This document shows, one piece after another, positions 1 to 8,129 of a stretch of 64,000 nucleotides of DNA. The notes under the pieces were generated by a model. It did no database searches and was not told where the DNA came from. It was given only the letters and a program-made list of their open reading frames with translations. Position 1 is the stretch's first letter. Each line of letters begins with the position of its first letter. The stretch is taken from NCBI RefSeq assembly GCF_013375935.1, contig NZ_CP056117.1, forward strand, positions 3,596,001 to 3,660,000, read 5' to 3'. The translations under genes and the position numbers were made by a program. The DNA is from Enterobacter cloacae. GTDB lineage: Bacteria > Pseudomonadota > Gammaproteobacteria > Enterobacterales > Enterobacteriaceae.

Positions 1-24
1 ACATTTTGCAGGATTCGCCGCGCT

Positions 25-768
25 ATGCATAAAACCGCCCGTCAAAAATACGTGCTTGATCTCCTTAGTGAACGAGGCCAGGCAAGCATTACCGAGCTTG
101 CCGAAAAGTTGCAGGTTTCTGCCGACACCATCCGCCGCGACCTGACTGACCTGGAAAACCAGGGGCTGGCGCAAAAAAATCACGGCGGCGCCATCGCGCT
201 GAATCTCTCAACGATGACCCGCCAGAGCAGAAATACCCTGCTGCCTGAAACCAAGCAGCGGCTCGGTAAACGCGTCGCGGAAAGCGTACCGGCGGGTTCA
301 ACGCTTTTTCTGGATGCGGGAAGCACGGTGCTGGCCGTTGCTTCTTTTCTTAAGGGACCGTTGACCGTCATTACCACCTCGCTGGATATCGCCCATCACG
401 TCAGCGACCGGGAGGATATCGAGCTGATCCTCCTCGGCGGCAGGTGGGACAGGAAGCAGCGCCTGTTCGCCGGCAGCGCCACCCTCTCCCTGCTCTCGCG
501 CTATCGGGCAGATATTGCCATTCTTGGCGCATGCGCCATTGATGCGGAGCTGGGCCTGAGCGCCAGCCAGGAAGCGGATGCGGAGGTGAAGCGCGCCATG
601 CTGGCCGCAAGCCAGAGGCACTGGATCGTCGCGGACCATCTGAAGCTCAACCAGTGCGAACCGTATCTGGTGTCAGGGTTATCCAACATACATCAGCTGT
701 TTTTAGATCGTCCCTGGGCCGAGCTTGGGGACCATAGCGCAGTGCAGGTCACCGTTTGCGCGCATTAA
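25..768 (+). CDS. DeoR/GlpR-family transcriptional regulator
   Basis: A 247-residue cytoplasmic regulator of the DeoR/GlpR family. Residues about 5-55 form the N-terminal winged helix-turn-helix; the recognition segment VSADTIRRDL (31-40) is the family hallmark. Residues about 75-235 form the DeoRC sensor domain, which in this family binds a phosphorylated sugar or related metabolite. The length is normal for the family. Only 13 bases separate its stop from the oxidoreductase gene that follows, so the two probably form one operon and the regulator probably controls it. The effector cannot be read from the sequence. The start lies 24 bases into the window, so its promoter is not visible. Confidence 0.88.
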   Translation: MHKTARQKYVLDLLSERGQASITELAEKLQVSADTIRRDLTDLENQGLAQKNHGGAIALNLSTMTRQSRNTLLPETKQRLGKRVAESVPAGSTLFLDAGSTVLAVASFLKGPLTVITTSLDIAHHVSDREDIELILLGGRWDRKQRLFAGSATLSLLSRYRADIAILGACAIDAELGLSASQEADAEVKRAMLAASQRHWIVADHLKLNQCEPYLVSGLSNIHQLFLDRPWAELGDHSAVQVTVCAH

Positions 769-781
769 CGTGGAGAAGGTC

Positions 782-1849
782 ATGAGTAAAGTGAAGACAG
801 TAAATATTGCGCTGATCGGCTATGGGTTTGTCGGTAAAACCTTTCACGCCCCGCTGATCCAGTCCGTCGACGGGCTTAAGCTGGCGGTGGTTTCTTCCCG
901 CGATGAGGAGAAGGTAAAACGCGATCTTCCGGACGTGCAGGTGGTGGCCACGCCAGAAGAGGCTATTCAGCATCCTGATGTCGATCTGGTGGTGATTGCC
1001 TCCCCTAACGCCACCCACGCCCCGCTGGCGACGCTTGCCCTGAACGCCGGTAAACACGTGGTCGTGGATAAGCCTTTCACCCTCGACATGCAGGAAGCGC
1101 GGGACCTGATAGCGCTTGCGGACGAAAAACGGCTGCTGCTCTCCGTTTTCCATAACCGCCGCTGGGACACCGACTTTCTCGGGATTAAGCAGGTTATTGA
1201 GCAAGGCAGCATCGGCAGGGTTAAACACTTTGAGTCACACATTGACCGCTTCCGCCCGGAGGTTCGCGTCCGCTGGAGAGAGCAAAACGTTCCCGGCAGC
1301 GGCCTGTGGTTCGATTTAGGCCCGCACATGATTGACCAGGCGCTGCAGCTGTTTGGTCTGCCGCTGTCCGTTCAGGGCAATATCGCCACCCTGCGCGACG
1401 GCGCGGAAATTAACGACTGGGCGCACGTGGTGCTCAATTACCCGGAACACAGGGTGGTGCTTCATTGCAGCATGCTGGTGGCCGGCGGCGTTTCGCGCTT
1501 TACCGTACACGGGGACAAAGCCAGCGTGGTGAAGGCGCGTATCGATCAGCAGGAAGCGCAGCTGCTGGCGGGCGTTATCCCGGGAAGCGAAAGCTGGGGC
1601 AAGGACAGCGACGATATGGTGCTGTTTAACGCTCAGGGTGAAGCCAGTACCCTGCGCACGCCCGACGGCGATCAGCGTCAGTACTACATTAACGTGCGCG
1701 ATGCGCTGAGCGGTGAAATCGAAAATCCGGTGCGCCCGGTAGAGGCGCTGGCGGTGATGGCGGTGCTGGAAGCGGCGGTTAAATCTTCCGAAACCGGCTC
1801 AACGCAGGCGCTGGAATTAACCGCGCAGGAGATTGCGCAGCTTCAGTAA
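782..1849 (+). CDS. GFO/IDH/MocA-family NAD(P)-dependent oxidoreductase (YdgJ-like)
   Basis: A 355-residue cytoplasmic oxidoreductase. The N-terminal Rossmann fold starts with IGYGFVGKTFHAP (about 12-24). VDKPFT (about 95-100) holds the family's conserved lysine, and HNRRWD opens the C-terminal GFO/IDH/MocA domain. It resembles E. coli YdgJ throughout, including the FESHxDRFRP segment. The start at 782 is chosen because GGAGAAGG lies just upstream; an in-frame ATG at 725 would overlap the upstream gene by 44 bases and has no such site. The substrate is unknown; sugars, polyols or inositol-like compounds are typical of the family. The DeoR-type gene immediately upstream suggests substrate-inducible expression. 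Confidence 0.85.
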   Translation: MSKVKTVNIALIGYGFVGKTFHAPLIQSVDGLKLAVVSSRDEEKVKRDLPDVQVVATPEEAIQHPDVDLVVIASPNATHAPLATLALNAGKHVVVDKPFTLDMQEARDLIALADEKRLLLSVFHNRRWDTDFLGIKQVIEQGSIGRVKHFESHIDRFRPEVRVRWREQNVPGSGLWFDLGPHMIDQALQLFGLPLSVQGNIATLRDGAEINDWAHVVLNYPEHRVVLHCSMLVAGGVSRFTVHGDKASVVKARIDQQEAQLLAGVIPGSESWGKDSDDMVLFNAQGEASTLRTPDGDQRQYYINVRDALSGEIENPVRPVEALAVMAVLEAAVKSSETGSTQALELTAQEIAQLQ

Positions 1850-1860
1850 AGCGCAAAAAA

Positions 1861-1882
1861 ATGCCCTGCGGTTGCAGGGCAT
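1861..1882 (+). terminator. Rho-independent terminator hairpin, possibly bidirectional
   Basis: ATGCCCTGC, loop GGTT, GCAGGGCAT is a perfect 9-bp stem. It is preceded by a run of seven A and followed by ATTTCATTT. It lies 11 bases after the oxidoreductase stop and 5 bases beyond the convergent cybB stop, so it could serve both genes; the A run gives the better U tract for cybB. Confidence 0.75.
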
Positions 1883-1887
1883 TTCAT

Positions 1888-2418
1888 TTACTGGCGCTTT
1901 TTCGGCATCATGCGCAGAAGCGTATTATCCTTCCAGAAATAGTGATGCAGCAGCGCGGCAAACGCGTGCAGGCCAATCACGAAATATCCCAGATTCGCCA
2001 GCGTGACGTGCCACGCCTTGAGCGTATCCACCAGGTCAAAATTTGACTCCGCCGCATGCGGCATCACCATGCCGAAGGCAAACCAGTCATTTCCCCGGCT
2101 GTACATCATCATAAGGCCAATCAACGGCAGCGCAATAAACAGCAGATAAATCACCAGATGCCCCAGGTGAGACAGTCCCGTGACCATTGCTTTTGGCTTC
2201 GGTTGAATCGGTGGCGCGGGGAACCTGAGGCGAACCAGCAGACGCGCCACCATCAGCACCAGGATACTGATGCCGCAGGAGACATGGATCATATTGATCG
2301 TCGGACGCGCGGTGCGCGGGAAGAACCCCCTGAACTCCATGGCGCAGTAGGCGACGATGACCAGCAGAAACACCAGCCAGTGAATGCCGATTTGCAGGCT
2401 TGTATATTTTGTGCGCAT
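1888..2418 (-). CDS. cybB: Cytochrome b561 (superoxide:ubiquinone oxidoreductase type)
   Basis: A 176-residue inner membrane di-haem b cytochrome. Four hydrophobic spans are visible (about 10-28, 46-64, 83-105 and 140-162). Candidate haem ligands are His13 in IGIHWLV, His45 in MIHVSCG, and histidines in AWHVTLANLGYF and GLHAFAALLHH. E. coli CybB has the same length range and is reported to oxidise superoxide and pass electrons to ubiquinone. The gene is single and converges on the oxidoreductase gene. Its neighbourhood follows the E. coli cybB-aldA-ydcF-hrpA order, with the fimbrial-like genes inserted between cybB and aldA. Confidence 0.88.
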   Translation of the reverse strand: MRTKYTSLQIGIHWLVFLLVIVAYCAMEFRGFFPRTARPTINMIHVSCGISILVLMVARLLVRLRFPAPPIQPKPKAMVTGLSHLGHLVIYLLFIALPLIGLMMMYSRGNDWFAFGMVMPHAAESNFDLVDTLKAWHVTLANLGYFVIGLHAFAALLHHYFWKDNTLLRMMPKKRQ

Positions 2419-2812
2419 GTACTTTCCCGATTAAACACAGTTACCGCGCCAACATAATCTCCTTTCCTTAAAAATTCATTAACTTTTCTGTATGTTTACC
2501 CGGCCGCTCCCCTCGCATGGCGCCTCTTCGGCTGCCAGTTACATATGCATAGAAGGGTCATTGCCGTAACTAAGTGCGATCCTGTCCGTCCAACGCGACG
2601 CGCAGAAATGGCTTTTACGCTGTCATTAATTTTCTCGGGTAATATTATTCACTTAAGTTTTGTATTCACCGTTAATTATCATTAGAACTTCTAAAATCAG
2701 CTTTTAAATATAGTTGCTTTAATTTTATAAGCCATCCCAATAATATAATTGCAAGACATGCAATTACGCCTGTCACGTTAAACGCCCATCTTTATATTGT
2801 TAAGGAACAACA
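2419..2812. other. 394-bp AT-rich intergenic region upstream of the DUF1120 array
   Basis: No convincing ORF on either strand. The first 170 bases hold the cybB promoter side. From about 2640 the sequence becomes very AT-rich, typical of H-NS-bound fimbrial leaders (inference), and contains a 19-bp inverted repeat at 2747-2765. The leader ends in AAGGAACAACA before the ATG at 2813. It does not resemble the leaders of DUF1120 copies 2 and 3. Confidence 0.6.
2747..2765. promoter_or_regulatory. Inverted repeat upstream of the first DUF1120 gene
   Basis: AATTGCA and TGCAATT are perfect 7-base arms separated by AGACA, centred about 57 bases before the start codon. The position fits an operator or promoter-proximal site. 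No regulator can be assigned. Confidence 0.35.
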
Positions 2813-3475
2813 ATGAAAAAAGTTATTTTAGCTTCATTAATCGCGCTGGCCAGCGCCTCAGCTTTCGCAGAACCAACCGCGGTATTAAAAGTACACGGCA
2901 CCCTGACGAATGCTGCCTGTTCGCCTTCCATTGGCAATGGGGGGGTTATCGATTACGGTTTCATTCGTCTCGGTGATTTATCCGCAACGGAAAATAACAA
3001 AATTGGCATGAAGCAGGTTCCGGTAACCATTACCTGTACGGCGCCAACCAAAGTAGGCTTTACCATTCTTGATAACCGCGCCGACAGCAATGCGCAGCTT
3101 CCGCTGGATATTGGTGGTAACCAGAACCAGTCTGCTAAATATTATACCTACGGCGTGGGCACCACGACCGAAGGCGTTAAAATTGGTAACTACGGCATGT
3201 GGATGACGGATGTTACGGCGGATGGCAATACGGTAGATCCGGTGAGCAACAACCACGACTGGGAAGCGTCTAAGTGGCATAAAACCGGGATCCCGCGCAG
3301 CGATGCGTTTACGACCACCTCCTTTGCGGCAACCGGAACCGAGGCGCCGATTGCCATTACCACGGCTAACTTTAACTTTGTTACTAACCTGACGATCCGC
3401 GATACCGCAGCGCTGGCTATTACCGACGATACCCCTCTTGACGGTCAGGCGACGATGACGCTGGTGTACCTTTAA
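2813..3475 (+). CDS. DUF1120 fimbrial-like exported protein, copy 1
   Basis: A 220-residue exported protein. The Sec signal peptide has an MKKVI start and a predicted cut after SAFA (residue 19). Two cysteines, Cys36 (TNAAC) and Cys75 (TITC), are spaced like the disulfide of chaperone-usher pilins. The C-terminus MTLVYL, with alternating hydrophobics and a penultimate Tyr, resembles a donor-strand or chaperone-binding strand. Related DUF1120 proteins such as E. coli YhcF lie in fimbrial clusters. No chaperone, usher or adhesin gene is present in the window. It is the first of three copies at exact 921-bp spacing, with a leader different from the other two. Function is inferred: surface or periplasmic subunit. 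Confidence 0.8.
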   Translation: MKKVILASLIALASASAFAEPTAVLKVHGTLTNAACSPSIGNGGVIDYGFIRLGDLSATENNKIGMKQVPVTITCTAPTKVGFTILDNRADSNAQLPLDIGGNQNQSAKYYTYGVGTTTEGVKIGNYGMWMTDVTADGNTVDPVSNNHDWEASKWHKTGIPRSDAFTTTSFAATGTEAPIAITTANFNFVTNLTIRDTAALAITDDTPLDGQATMTLVYL

Positions 3476-3490
3476 CTACACATTGAACTA

Positions 3491-3519
3491 TACTGGTTCA
3501 GCGCGTGGCTGAACCGGTA
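3491..3519 (+). terminator. Hairpin after DUF1120 copy 1
   Basis: TACTGGTTCAG pairs with CTGAACCGGTA (11 bp, one G-T pair), followed by CTTT. The U tract is short, so it may be an attenuator or 3' stabiliser rather than a strong terminator. The same hairpin recurs after copy 2. Confidence 0.5.
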
Positions 3520-3655
3520 CTTTCACCGTAATTATATTCACGCCACCAATTAAAAACGCTTCATTCATTTTCCGTATCCGCATAACTTTATTTTTTCTAA
3601 AAAGTAGATTAAATTTTAATAAATATACCAAAAAACGAATGATAAATATTATTCC

Positions 3656-3684
3656 CGCCGATGGGTAAGGACGCCATCGCGGCG
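3656..3684 (+). promoter_or_regulatory. Leader hairpin before DUF1120 copy 2
   Basis: CGCCG-ATGG pairs with CCAT-(CG)-CGGCG, a stem with a two-base bulge, 50 bases before the start codon. It is conserved without change at 4577-4605 before copy 3, which suggests a 5' untranslated control element or simply recent duplication. Confidence 0.4.
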
Positions 3685-3733
3685 TTCTCTTATCTGCTCC
3701 GCAAATATTACAATCACGCAAAGGAAATCAAGG

Positions 3734-4396
3734 ATGAAAAAAGTCATTCTGGCAACAACCATCGCCCTTATTGCTTCATCAGCTTTCGCAGCAGACACTG
3801 CCATTATTAAAGTTACAGGCACGTTAACCAACGCGGCCTGCACGGCAGAACTGGGTAACGGCGGTGTTATTGATTACGGTTACATTCGCCTCGGCGAACT
3901 ATCAGATACAGCCAATAATAAGCTTGGTGAAAAACAGATTCCTGTGAGCATCACCTGCACCACGCCAACCAAGGTCGGCTTCATCATGACCGATAACCGC
4001 GCCGACAGCAATGCGCAGGTCCCTGTTGATATTGCGAAAAATAAGGACGTGACTGCAAAATATTACACCTTCGGCGTAGGGTTGACGCCTGAGGGGATTA
4101 AGATTGGTAACTACGGCGTGTCGATTAGCGGCTCCACCGTAAACGGTCAAGCCGCGGATAATATTGGGCAAAACCAAGGCTGGGTTTCAACCAAGTGGGA
4201 AAAAGCCGGAATTTCTCGCAGCGATGGCATCCAGACCCTTACTTTTGCTGAAACAGGCACAACCGTTCCTATGGCCATCACGACGGCTAACTTTAACGTC
4301 GTCACCAGCCTGGCAATTCGTGATACCGCCACCCTGGCCATAACCGACGATACCGCGCTGGATGGTCAGACCACAATGACGCTGGTGTACCTCTAA
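3734..4396 (+). CDS. DUF1120 fimbrial-like exported protein, copy 2
   Basis: A 220-residue paralogue of the upstream protein with the same architecture: signal peptide ending SAFAA, a cysteine pair (TNAAC and SITC), and C-terminal TMTLVYL. AAAGGAAATCAAGG immediately upstream supplies the ribosome-binding site. It differs from copies 1 and 3 mainly between residues about 95 and 160 (for example VSISGSTVNG and NIGQNQGW), so the exposed middle of the protein varies while both ends are fixed. That fits surface diversification, but is an inference. Same orientation as its neighbours, with a hairpin after the stop. Confidence 0.8.
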   Translation: MKKVILATTIALIASSAFAADTAIIKVTGTLTNAACTAELGNGGVIDYGYIRLGELSDTANNKLGEKQIPVSITCTTPTKVGFIMTDNRADSNAQVPVDIAKNKDVTAKYYTFGVGLTPEGIKIGNYGVSISGSTVNGQAADNIGQNQGWVSTKWEKAGISRSDGIQTLTFAETGTTVPMAITTANFNVVTSLAIRDTATLAITDDTALDGQTTMTLVYL

Positions 4397-4412
4397 TCAC
4401 AGACGTTGCCTA

Positions 4413-4441
4413 TACCGGTTCAGCGAGTGCCTGAACCGGTA
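4413..4441 (+). terminator. Hairpin terminator after DUF1120 copy 2
   Basis: TACCGGTTCAG, loop of 7, CTGAACCGGTA is a perfect 11-bp stem followed by CTTTTACC. It is better formed than the equivalent hairpin after copy 1. Confidence 0.55.
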
Positions 4442-4576
4442 CTTTTACCGTAGTTATATTCACACCACCAATTAAAAAGATTTCTTAAATTTCGGGATTC
4501 TCATAACTTAATTTTTTCTACAAAGTGGATTAAATTTTAATAAATATACCAAAAAACGAATAATAAATATTATTCC

Positions 4577-4605
4577 CGCCGATGGGTAAGGACGCCATCG
4601 CGGCG
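4577..4605 (+). promoter_or_regulatory. Leader hairpin before DUF1120 copy 3
   Basis: Same bulged stem as at 3656-3684, exactly 921 bases later, 50 bases before the copy 3 start codon. Confidence 0.4.
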
Positions 4606-4654
4606 TTCTCTTATCTGCCCCGCATGTTTTAAAATCAAGCAAAGGAAATCAAGG

Positions 4655-5317
4655 ATGAAAAAAGTCATTCTGGCCACAACCCTCGCCCTTATCACTTCAT
4701 CAGCTTTCGCCGCAGACACTGCCATTATTAAAGTTGCAGGCACATTAACCAACGCGTCCTGCACGGCGGAACTGGGCAACGGCGGCGTTATTGATTACGG
4801 TTATATTCGCCTGGGTGAATTATCAGAAGGCGCGAATAACAAAATCGGTGAAAAAAAGATCCCGGTGACCATTAGCTGTACCGCGCCAACTAAAATGGGT
4901 TTCACTATCACCGACAATCGCGGCGACACTAATGCTCAACTGCCGGTTGATATCGCGGGTAATTTGAACCAGACGGCCAAATATTATACCTATGGCGTAG
5001 GTAAAACGGCTCAGGACGTGAAAATCGGTAATTACGGTATGTGGATTACGGGCGTAAGCGTAGACGGTAAGTCCGCGGACAGTATCGCGAATAACCACGA
5101 CTGGCCTTCAACCAAATGGAATAAAAACGGCATTCCTCGCAGCGATGGGTATAATACCCTCGCGTTTGCCGAAACGGGCACAACTACCCCAATGGCGTTC
5201 ACGACAGCGAACTTTAACTTCGTCACCAATCTGGTGATTCGGGATACCTCAACGCTGGCCATCACCGACGATACCGCACTGGATGGCCAAAACACCATGA
5301 CGCTGGTTTATCTGTAA
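4655..5317 (+). CDS. DUF1120 fimbrial-like exported protein, copy 3
   Basis: A 220-residue paralogue with the common signal peptide (MKKVILATTL to SAFAA), a cysteine pair (TNASC and ISC) and C-terminal MTLVYL. In the middle it is closer to copy 1 (GNYGMW, NHDWPSTKW, GIPRSDG) than to copy 2, which suggests gene conversion or mosaic divergence. The leader is shared with copy 2. It is the last gene of the array and is followed by a strong terminator. As with the other copies there is no usher or chaperone nearby, so assembly would depend on a system elsewhere, or the proteins may not be polymerised. Confidence 0.8.
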   Translation: MKKVILATTLALITSSAFAADTAIIKVAGTLTNASCTAELGNGGVIDYGYIRLGELSEGANNKIGEKKIPVTISCTAPTKMGFTITDNRGDTNAQLPVDIAGNLNQTAKYYTYGVGKTAQDVKIGNYGMWITGVSVDGKSADSIANNHDWPSTKWNKNGIPRSDGYNTLAFAETGTTTPMAFTTANFNFVTNLVIRDTSTLAITDDTALDGQNTMTLVYL

Positions 5318-5336
5318 ACAAATACGCGTTATTCAT

Positions 5337-5372
5337 GCCGGGTCAGCGGGTTGCGCTGGCCCGGCTTTTTTT
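5337..5372 (+). terminator. Strong Rho-independent terminator after the DUF1120 array
   Basis: A 12-bp stem (GCCGGGTCAGCG with CGCTGGCCCGGC, one G-T pair) with a five-base loop, followed by seven T. It runs up to the aldA stop codon at 5371-5373. Confidence 0.85.
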
Positions 5373-6810
5373 ACGCCTGCAGGTAGACGACCTGTGTTTG
5401 CAGGTATTCATTCAGACCGTGCTTGCCGTCCGCCCCACCGATGCCGGACTTGCGCCAGCCCGCGTGGAATCCCTGCATCGCTTCAAAGTTCTCGCGGTTG
5501 ATGTAGGTCTCGCCAAACTTCAGCCCCCTGATGGCCTTCATCGCCACGTTCAGATCCCGGGTATATATGGAAGACGTTAACCCATAGTCGCTGTCATTAG
5601 CCATGTTCAGCGCCTCCTCCAGCGTTTCAAATACCGCCACGGGCAGCACCGGACCGAAGGTTTCCTCGTGCATAATTGCCATCTCCTGGCGCACGTCGAG
5701 CAGCAGGGTTGGAGGATAAAAACATCCTCTTCCCTGCACAGCCTCACCGCCGAGAACGACTCTTGCTCCCTCCTGCACCGCGCGCGCCACCTTCTGCTCG
5801 ACCCGCTCCAGCGCGGCGGCGTTAATCAGCGGCCCCATCGCAATATCGGTACGTTCAGCCGGATCGCCAAACTGCACGGCCTTCATCGCCTCCCCCAAGC
5901 GGTTGACAAAGCGGTCGTAAATTCCCTTCTGCACGTAAACGCGCTCTGCACAGTTACACACCTGCCCGGAGTTTATGACGCGCGAGTCTACAATGGCCTT
6001 AACGGCCAGCTCCAGATCTGCATCATCCATCACGATGGCCGGCGCTTTACCGCCGAGCTCAAGCCCCAATTTGGTGATGTTTTTCGCAGCCGCCGCCATG
6101 ATTTTCTCACCCGCACCGACGCTTCCTGTCATGCTGACCAACGCCACTTTAGGATTGCCCGCCAGCTCCTGGCCGACGGTTTCGCCGCGGCCCAGCACAA
6201 GGTTAAACACGCCTTTCGGCAGGCCAATCTCATCGACGATTTTGGCGAACGCAATGGCGTTATTCGGGGTAAATTCGCTCGGCTTAATCACGATGGTGTT
6301 GCCGGTCAGCAGCGCGGGCGCAAGCTTGCGGGCAATCAGGAAGAACGGGAAGTTCCACGGCAGGATACCGGTGGTAACGCCCAGCGCGCGTTTAAAGACC
6401 AGGATGTTCTCGCCCGGGCGGTCGCTCTGGATGATTTCGCCTTCATAGCGACGCGCCCACTCGGCCATATAATCGATATAGTCAGCGGTAAAGTTAACTT
6501 CCACCGCCGCCAGCTGCTGGATTTTTCCACCTTCTGCCACAATCAGCGCCGTAATTTCATCCGCCCGTTCGCGGATCCCGGCGGAGATTTTACGCAGCCA
6601 GCCTGCCCGCTCAATGGCCGGCAGCGCCTCCCAGCCGGCCTGCGCGCGCTCAGCCGCGTCAATGGCTTTACGGGCATCTTCCGCGCCGCCGTCTGGAATG
6701 CGGGAAATGACCTCCTCGGTGGCGGGATTGATCACGTCAATCCAGGCGTCACCCTGCCAGGCAACAAACTGTCCATCGATATACATAGGATGTTGTACGG
6801 GTACTGTCAT
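5371..6810 (-). CDS. aldA: Lactaldehyde/glycolaldehyde dehydrogenase AldA
   Basis: A 479-residue cytoplasmic NAD-dependent aldehyde dehydrogenase, the same length as E. coli AldA and near-identical over long stretches. It oxidises L-lactaldehyde to lactate in fucose and rhamnose catabolism, and also glycolaldehyde. Visible motifs are GILPWNFPFF (about 150), the LELGGKAP glutamate loop (about 250), and SGQVCNCAERV with the catalytic cysteine near 285. It keeps the E. coli linkage to ydcF. A CRP-like site lies about 95 bases upstream of the start, consistent with known catabolite control of aldA. Confidence 0.96.
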   Translation of the reverse strand: MTVPVQHPMYIDGQFVAWQGDAWIDVINPATEEVISRIPDGGAEDARKAIDAAERAQAGWEALPAIERAGWLRKISAGIRERADEITALIVAEGGKIQQLAAVEVNFTADYIDYMAEWARRYEGEIIQSDRPGENILVFKRALGVTTGILPWNFPFFLIARKLAPALLTGNTIVIKPSEFTPNNAIAFAKIVDEIGLPKGVFNLVLGRGETVGQELAGNPKVALVSMTGSVGAGEKIMAAAAKNITKLGLELGGKAPAIVMDDADLELAVKAIVDSRVINSGQVCNCAERVYVQKGIYDRFVNRLGEAMKAVQFGDPAERTDIAMGPLINAAALERVEQKVARAVQEGARVVLGGEAVQGRGCFYPPTLLLDVRQEMAIMHEETFGPVLPVAVFETLEEALNMANDSDYGLTSSIYTRDLNVAMKAIRGLKFGETYINRENFEAMQGFHAGWRKSGIGGADGKHGLNEYLQTQVVYLQA

Positions 6811-6904
6811 GACCTGCTCCTGTAATTACGCTGTTTTTAACAAGTAAATGCATTGTTAAAAACTATAATTACCGGCGCAGTTGCCTACCCTGGCTGGCTG
6901 TTTT

Positions 6905-6920
6905 TGTGAGGTATCTCATA
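6905..6920 (-). promoter_or_regulatory. Candidate CRP site upstream of aldA
   Basis: TGTGA-N6-TCATA matches the CRP consensus TGTGA-N6-TCACA at nine of ten positions. It lies between aldA and ydcF, 95 bases before the aldA start codon. E. coli aldA is known to be CRP-activated. Confidence 0.5.
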
Positions 6921-6970
6921 AAAGAATCGGGTCAGCCGGTTAAGAAAAGTCACAAACCAGCAACATAAGG

Positions 6971-7004
6971 TGCCCGTTTGCGTAAAAGATGGCGCAAACG
7001 GGCA
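6971..7004 (-). terminator. Perfect hairpin after ydcF
   Basis: TGCCCGTTTGCG and CGCAAACGGGCA form a perfect 12-bp stem with a 10-base loop, just after the ydcF stop codon. There is no clear U tract on the ydcF side, so it may protect the 3' end rather than terminate. Confidence 0.45.
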
Positions 7005-7009
7005 GAACG

Positions 7010-7804
7010 TTACAGCAGCGAGCGGCTGACCAGCGCGTCGGTGAGGATCGCGTCATTGCGCAAAATTTGCCACGCGTCCTCCACCTCTGCCGGGATGTCG
7101 ACATGGTTAATAAAGTCGCGCCCCGCCGGGCCGTAGCCGTTAACGTCGTCCCGCAGGCGCGGAAGCTCTCCCAGCACCAGCGACAGATAGCGCTCGACCG
7201 GCCACAGCCCTTCGCCCGAGCCAACAAACGCCAGACCGTCGTCGCTGTTTTGCAGGACGGGCGTGAGGCCAGGGTGGCTTAACCACGCGGGCGAAACCGG
7301 TTCATCACGGAAAACGCGGGCAAAGGTGGCCATCGTGCGCCGCTGCATGGTCGGGTCCTGTACCACCAGTATCCGCGCGTCGTTAAGGCCGCGATGCCTG
7401 ATAAGCTCCCGGCTAAAGCGGGCATTCTCGCCGCAGTTGGTAGACTGATCTTCAATAACAATGTTTTCAGCCGGAATGTTCCAGAACTCACGCGCGATAT
7501 CGGCCAGGATGGCAGCTTCCGGGCGGCCGGTGGTGGGCAGCCGGTTATAGCGAGGATGTTTCGCAATCGCGGCGTACAGGAAAGTGGTTGAGTGCCCGAT
7601 GCCGCCGCTGACTATCAGGGGAGCACGCTGTTCAGCCGCGATTTTACAGGCAGCATCAATCGCGGGGATCACCGCGTTACCCGCCAGAATCACCAGATCA
7701 ACGGGCTGGCTGGCCTGATAGTCATCCTGCGCCAGCCACTTCCCGACGGTATTGACGGCGTTGAGCGTCGAGCCGGGCAGACAGGGAAAAAGTGCCAGTG
7801 TCAT
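7010..7804 (-). CDS. ydcF: YdcF, DUF218 (SanA/YdcF-like) protein
   Basis: A 264-residue protein matching E. coli YdcF (266 residues), including [48 protein letters not shown] and [10 protein letters not shown]. The DUF218 fold spans about residues 35-190. E. coli YdcF has been crystallised and reported to bind S-adenosylmethionine, but its biological role is not known. No signal peptide is visible. It sits upstream of aldA in the same orientation, as in E. coli, but 199 bases of spacer with its own candidate control site suggest separate transcription. Confidence 0.9.
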   Translation of the reverse strand: MTLALFPCLPGSTLNAVNTVGKWLAQDDYQASQPVDLVILAGNAVIPAIDAACKIAAEQRAPLIVSGGIGHSTTFLYAAIAKHPRYNRLPTTGRPEAAILADIAREFWNIPAENIVIEDQSTNCGENARFSRELIRHRGLNDARILVVQDPTMQRRTMATFARVFRDEPVSPAWLSHPGLTPVLQNSDDGLAFVGSGEGLWPVERYLSLVLGELPRLRDDVNGYGPAGRDFINHVDIPAEVEDAWQILRNDAILTDALVSRSLL

Positions 7805-7942
7805 CGTTACCTCCTTACAGCATGAATAACCAGAGTACCGAATGCATCCTGGCTGAAAAGGAGATCACTCTGAAAGCCGAAACGCCCTACAGCCTGCATT
7901 TTTGTCATTATTTTGAAATAACCAGAAACATCCAAAAACATT

Positions 7943-7954
7943 CAGGTTGCACCT
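7943..7954. promoter_or_regulatory. Putative operator, copy 1 (CAGGTTGCACCT)
   Basis: Contains the dyad AGGT-TGC-ACCT. The identical 12-mer recurs 187 bases downstream, nearer the transporter start. Two identical short dyads between divergent genes suggest a repressor that could loop the DNA; the regulator is unknown. Confidence 0.35.
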
Positions 7955-8129
7955 CTACCTTATGCTTTTAATTATCGACGACACCAACGATCGTGCCACG
8001 TTATTGCACTGCAGAAGCACCCGCCGCTGCTTGTTTCACCGTGATCTGACCAGTATGAACCCGATCCCGCTTGCCAAAAGTAACATCCAACCCTAAGTTG
8101 CTTAACAATTTGACAACCTTTTACCCCTA

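Larger units (their letters stand above)
3476..4654 (+). repeat. Tandem duplication spacers and DUF1120 copy 2 (921-bp period)
   Basis: Starts at 2813, 3734 and 4655 are exactly 921 bases apart, and the spacers 3476-3733 and 4397-4654 are both 258 bases. The spacers are nearly identical over 3601-3701 versus 4522-4622, with only a few substitutions, and share the post-gene hairpin. This is direct evidence of tandem duplication of a gene-plus-leader unit, with the upstream leader of copy 1 left outside the repeat. Confidence 0.85.

Noticed and set aside
5668-6825. 385-codon plus-strand frame opposite aldA
   Set aside because: aldA is near-identical to the E. coli enzyme over its whole length; this is its complement strand.
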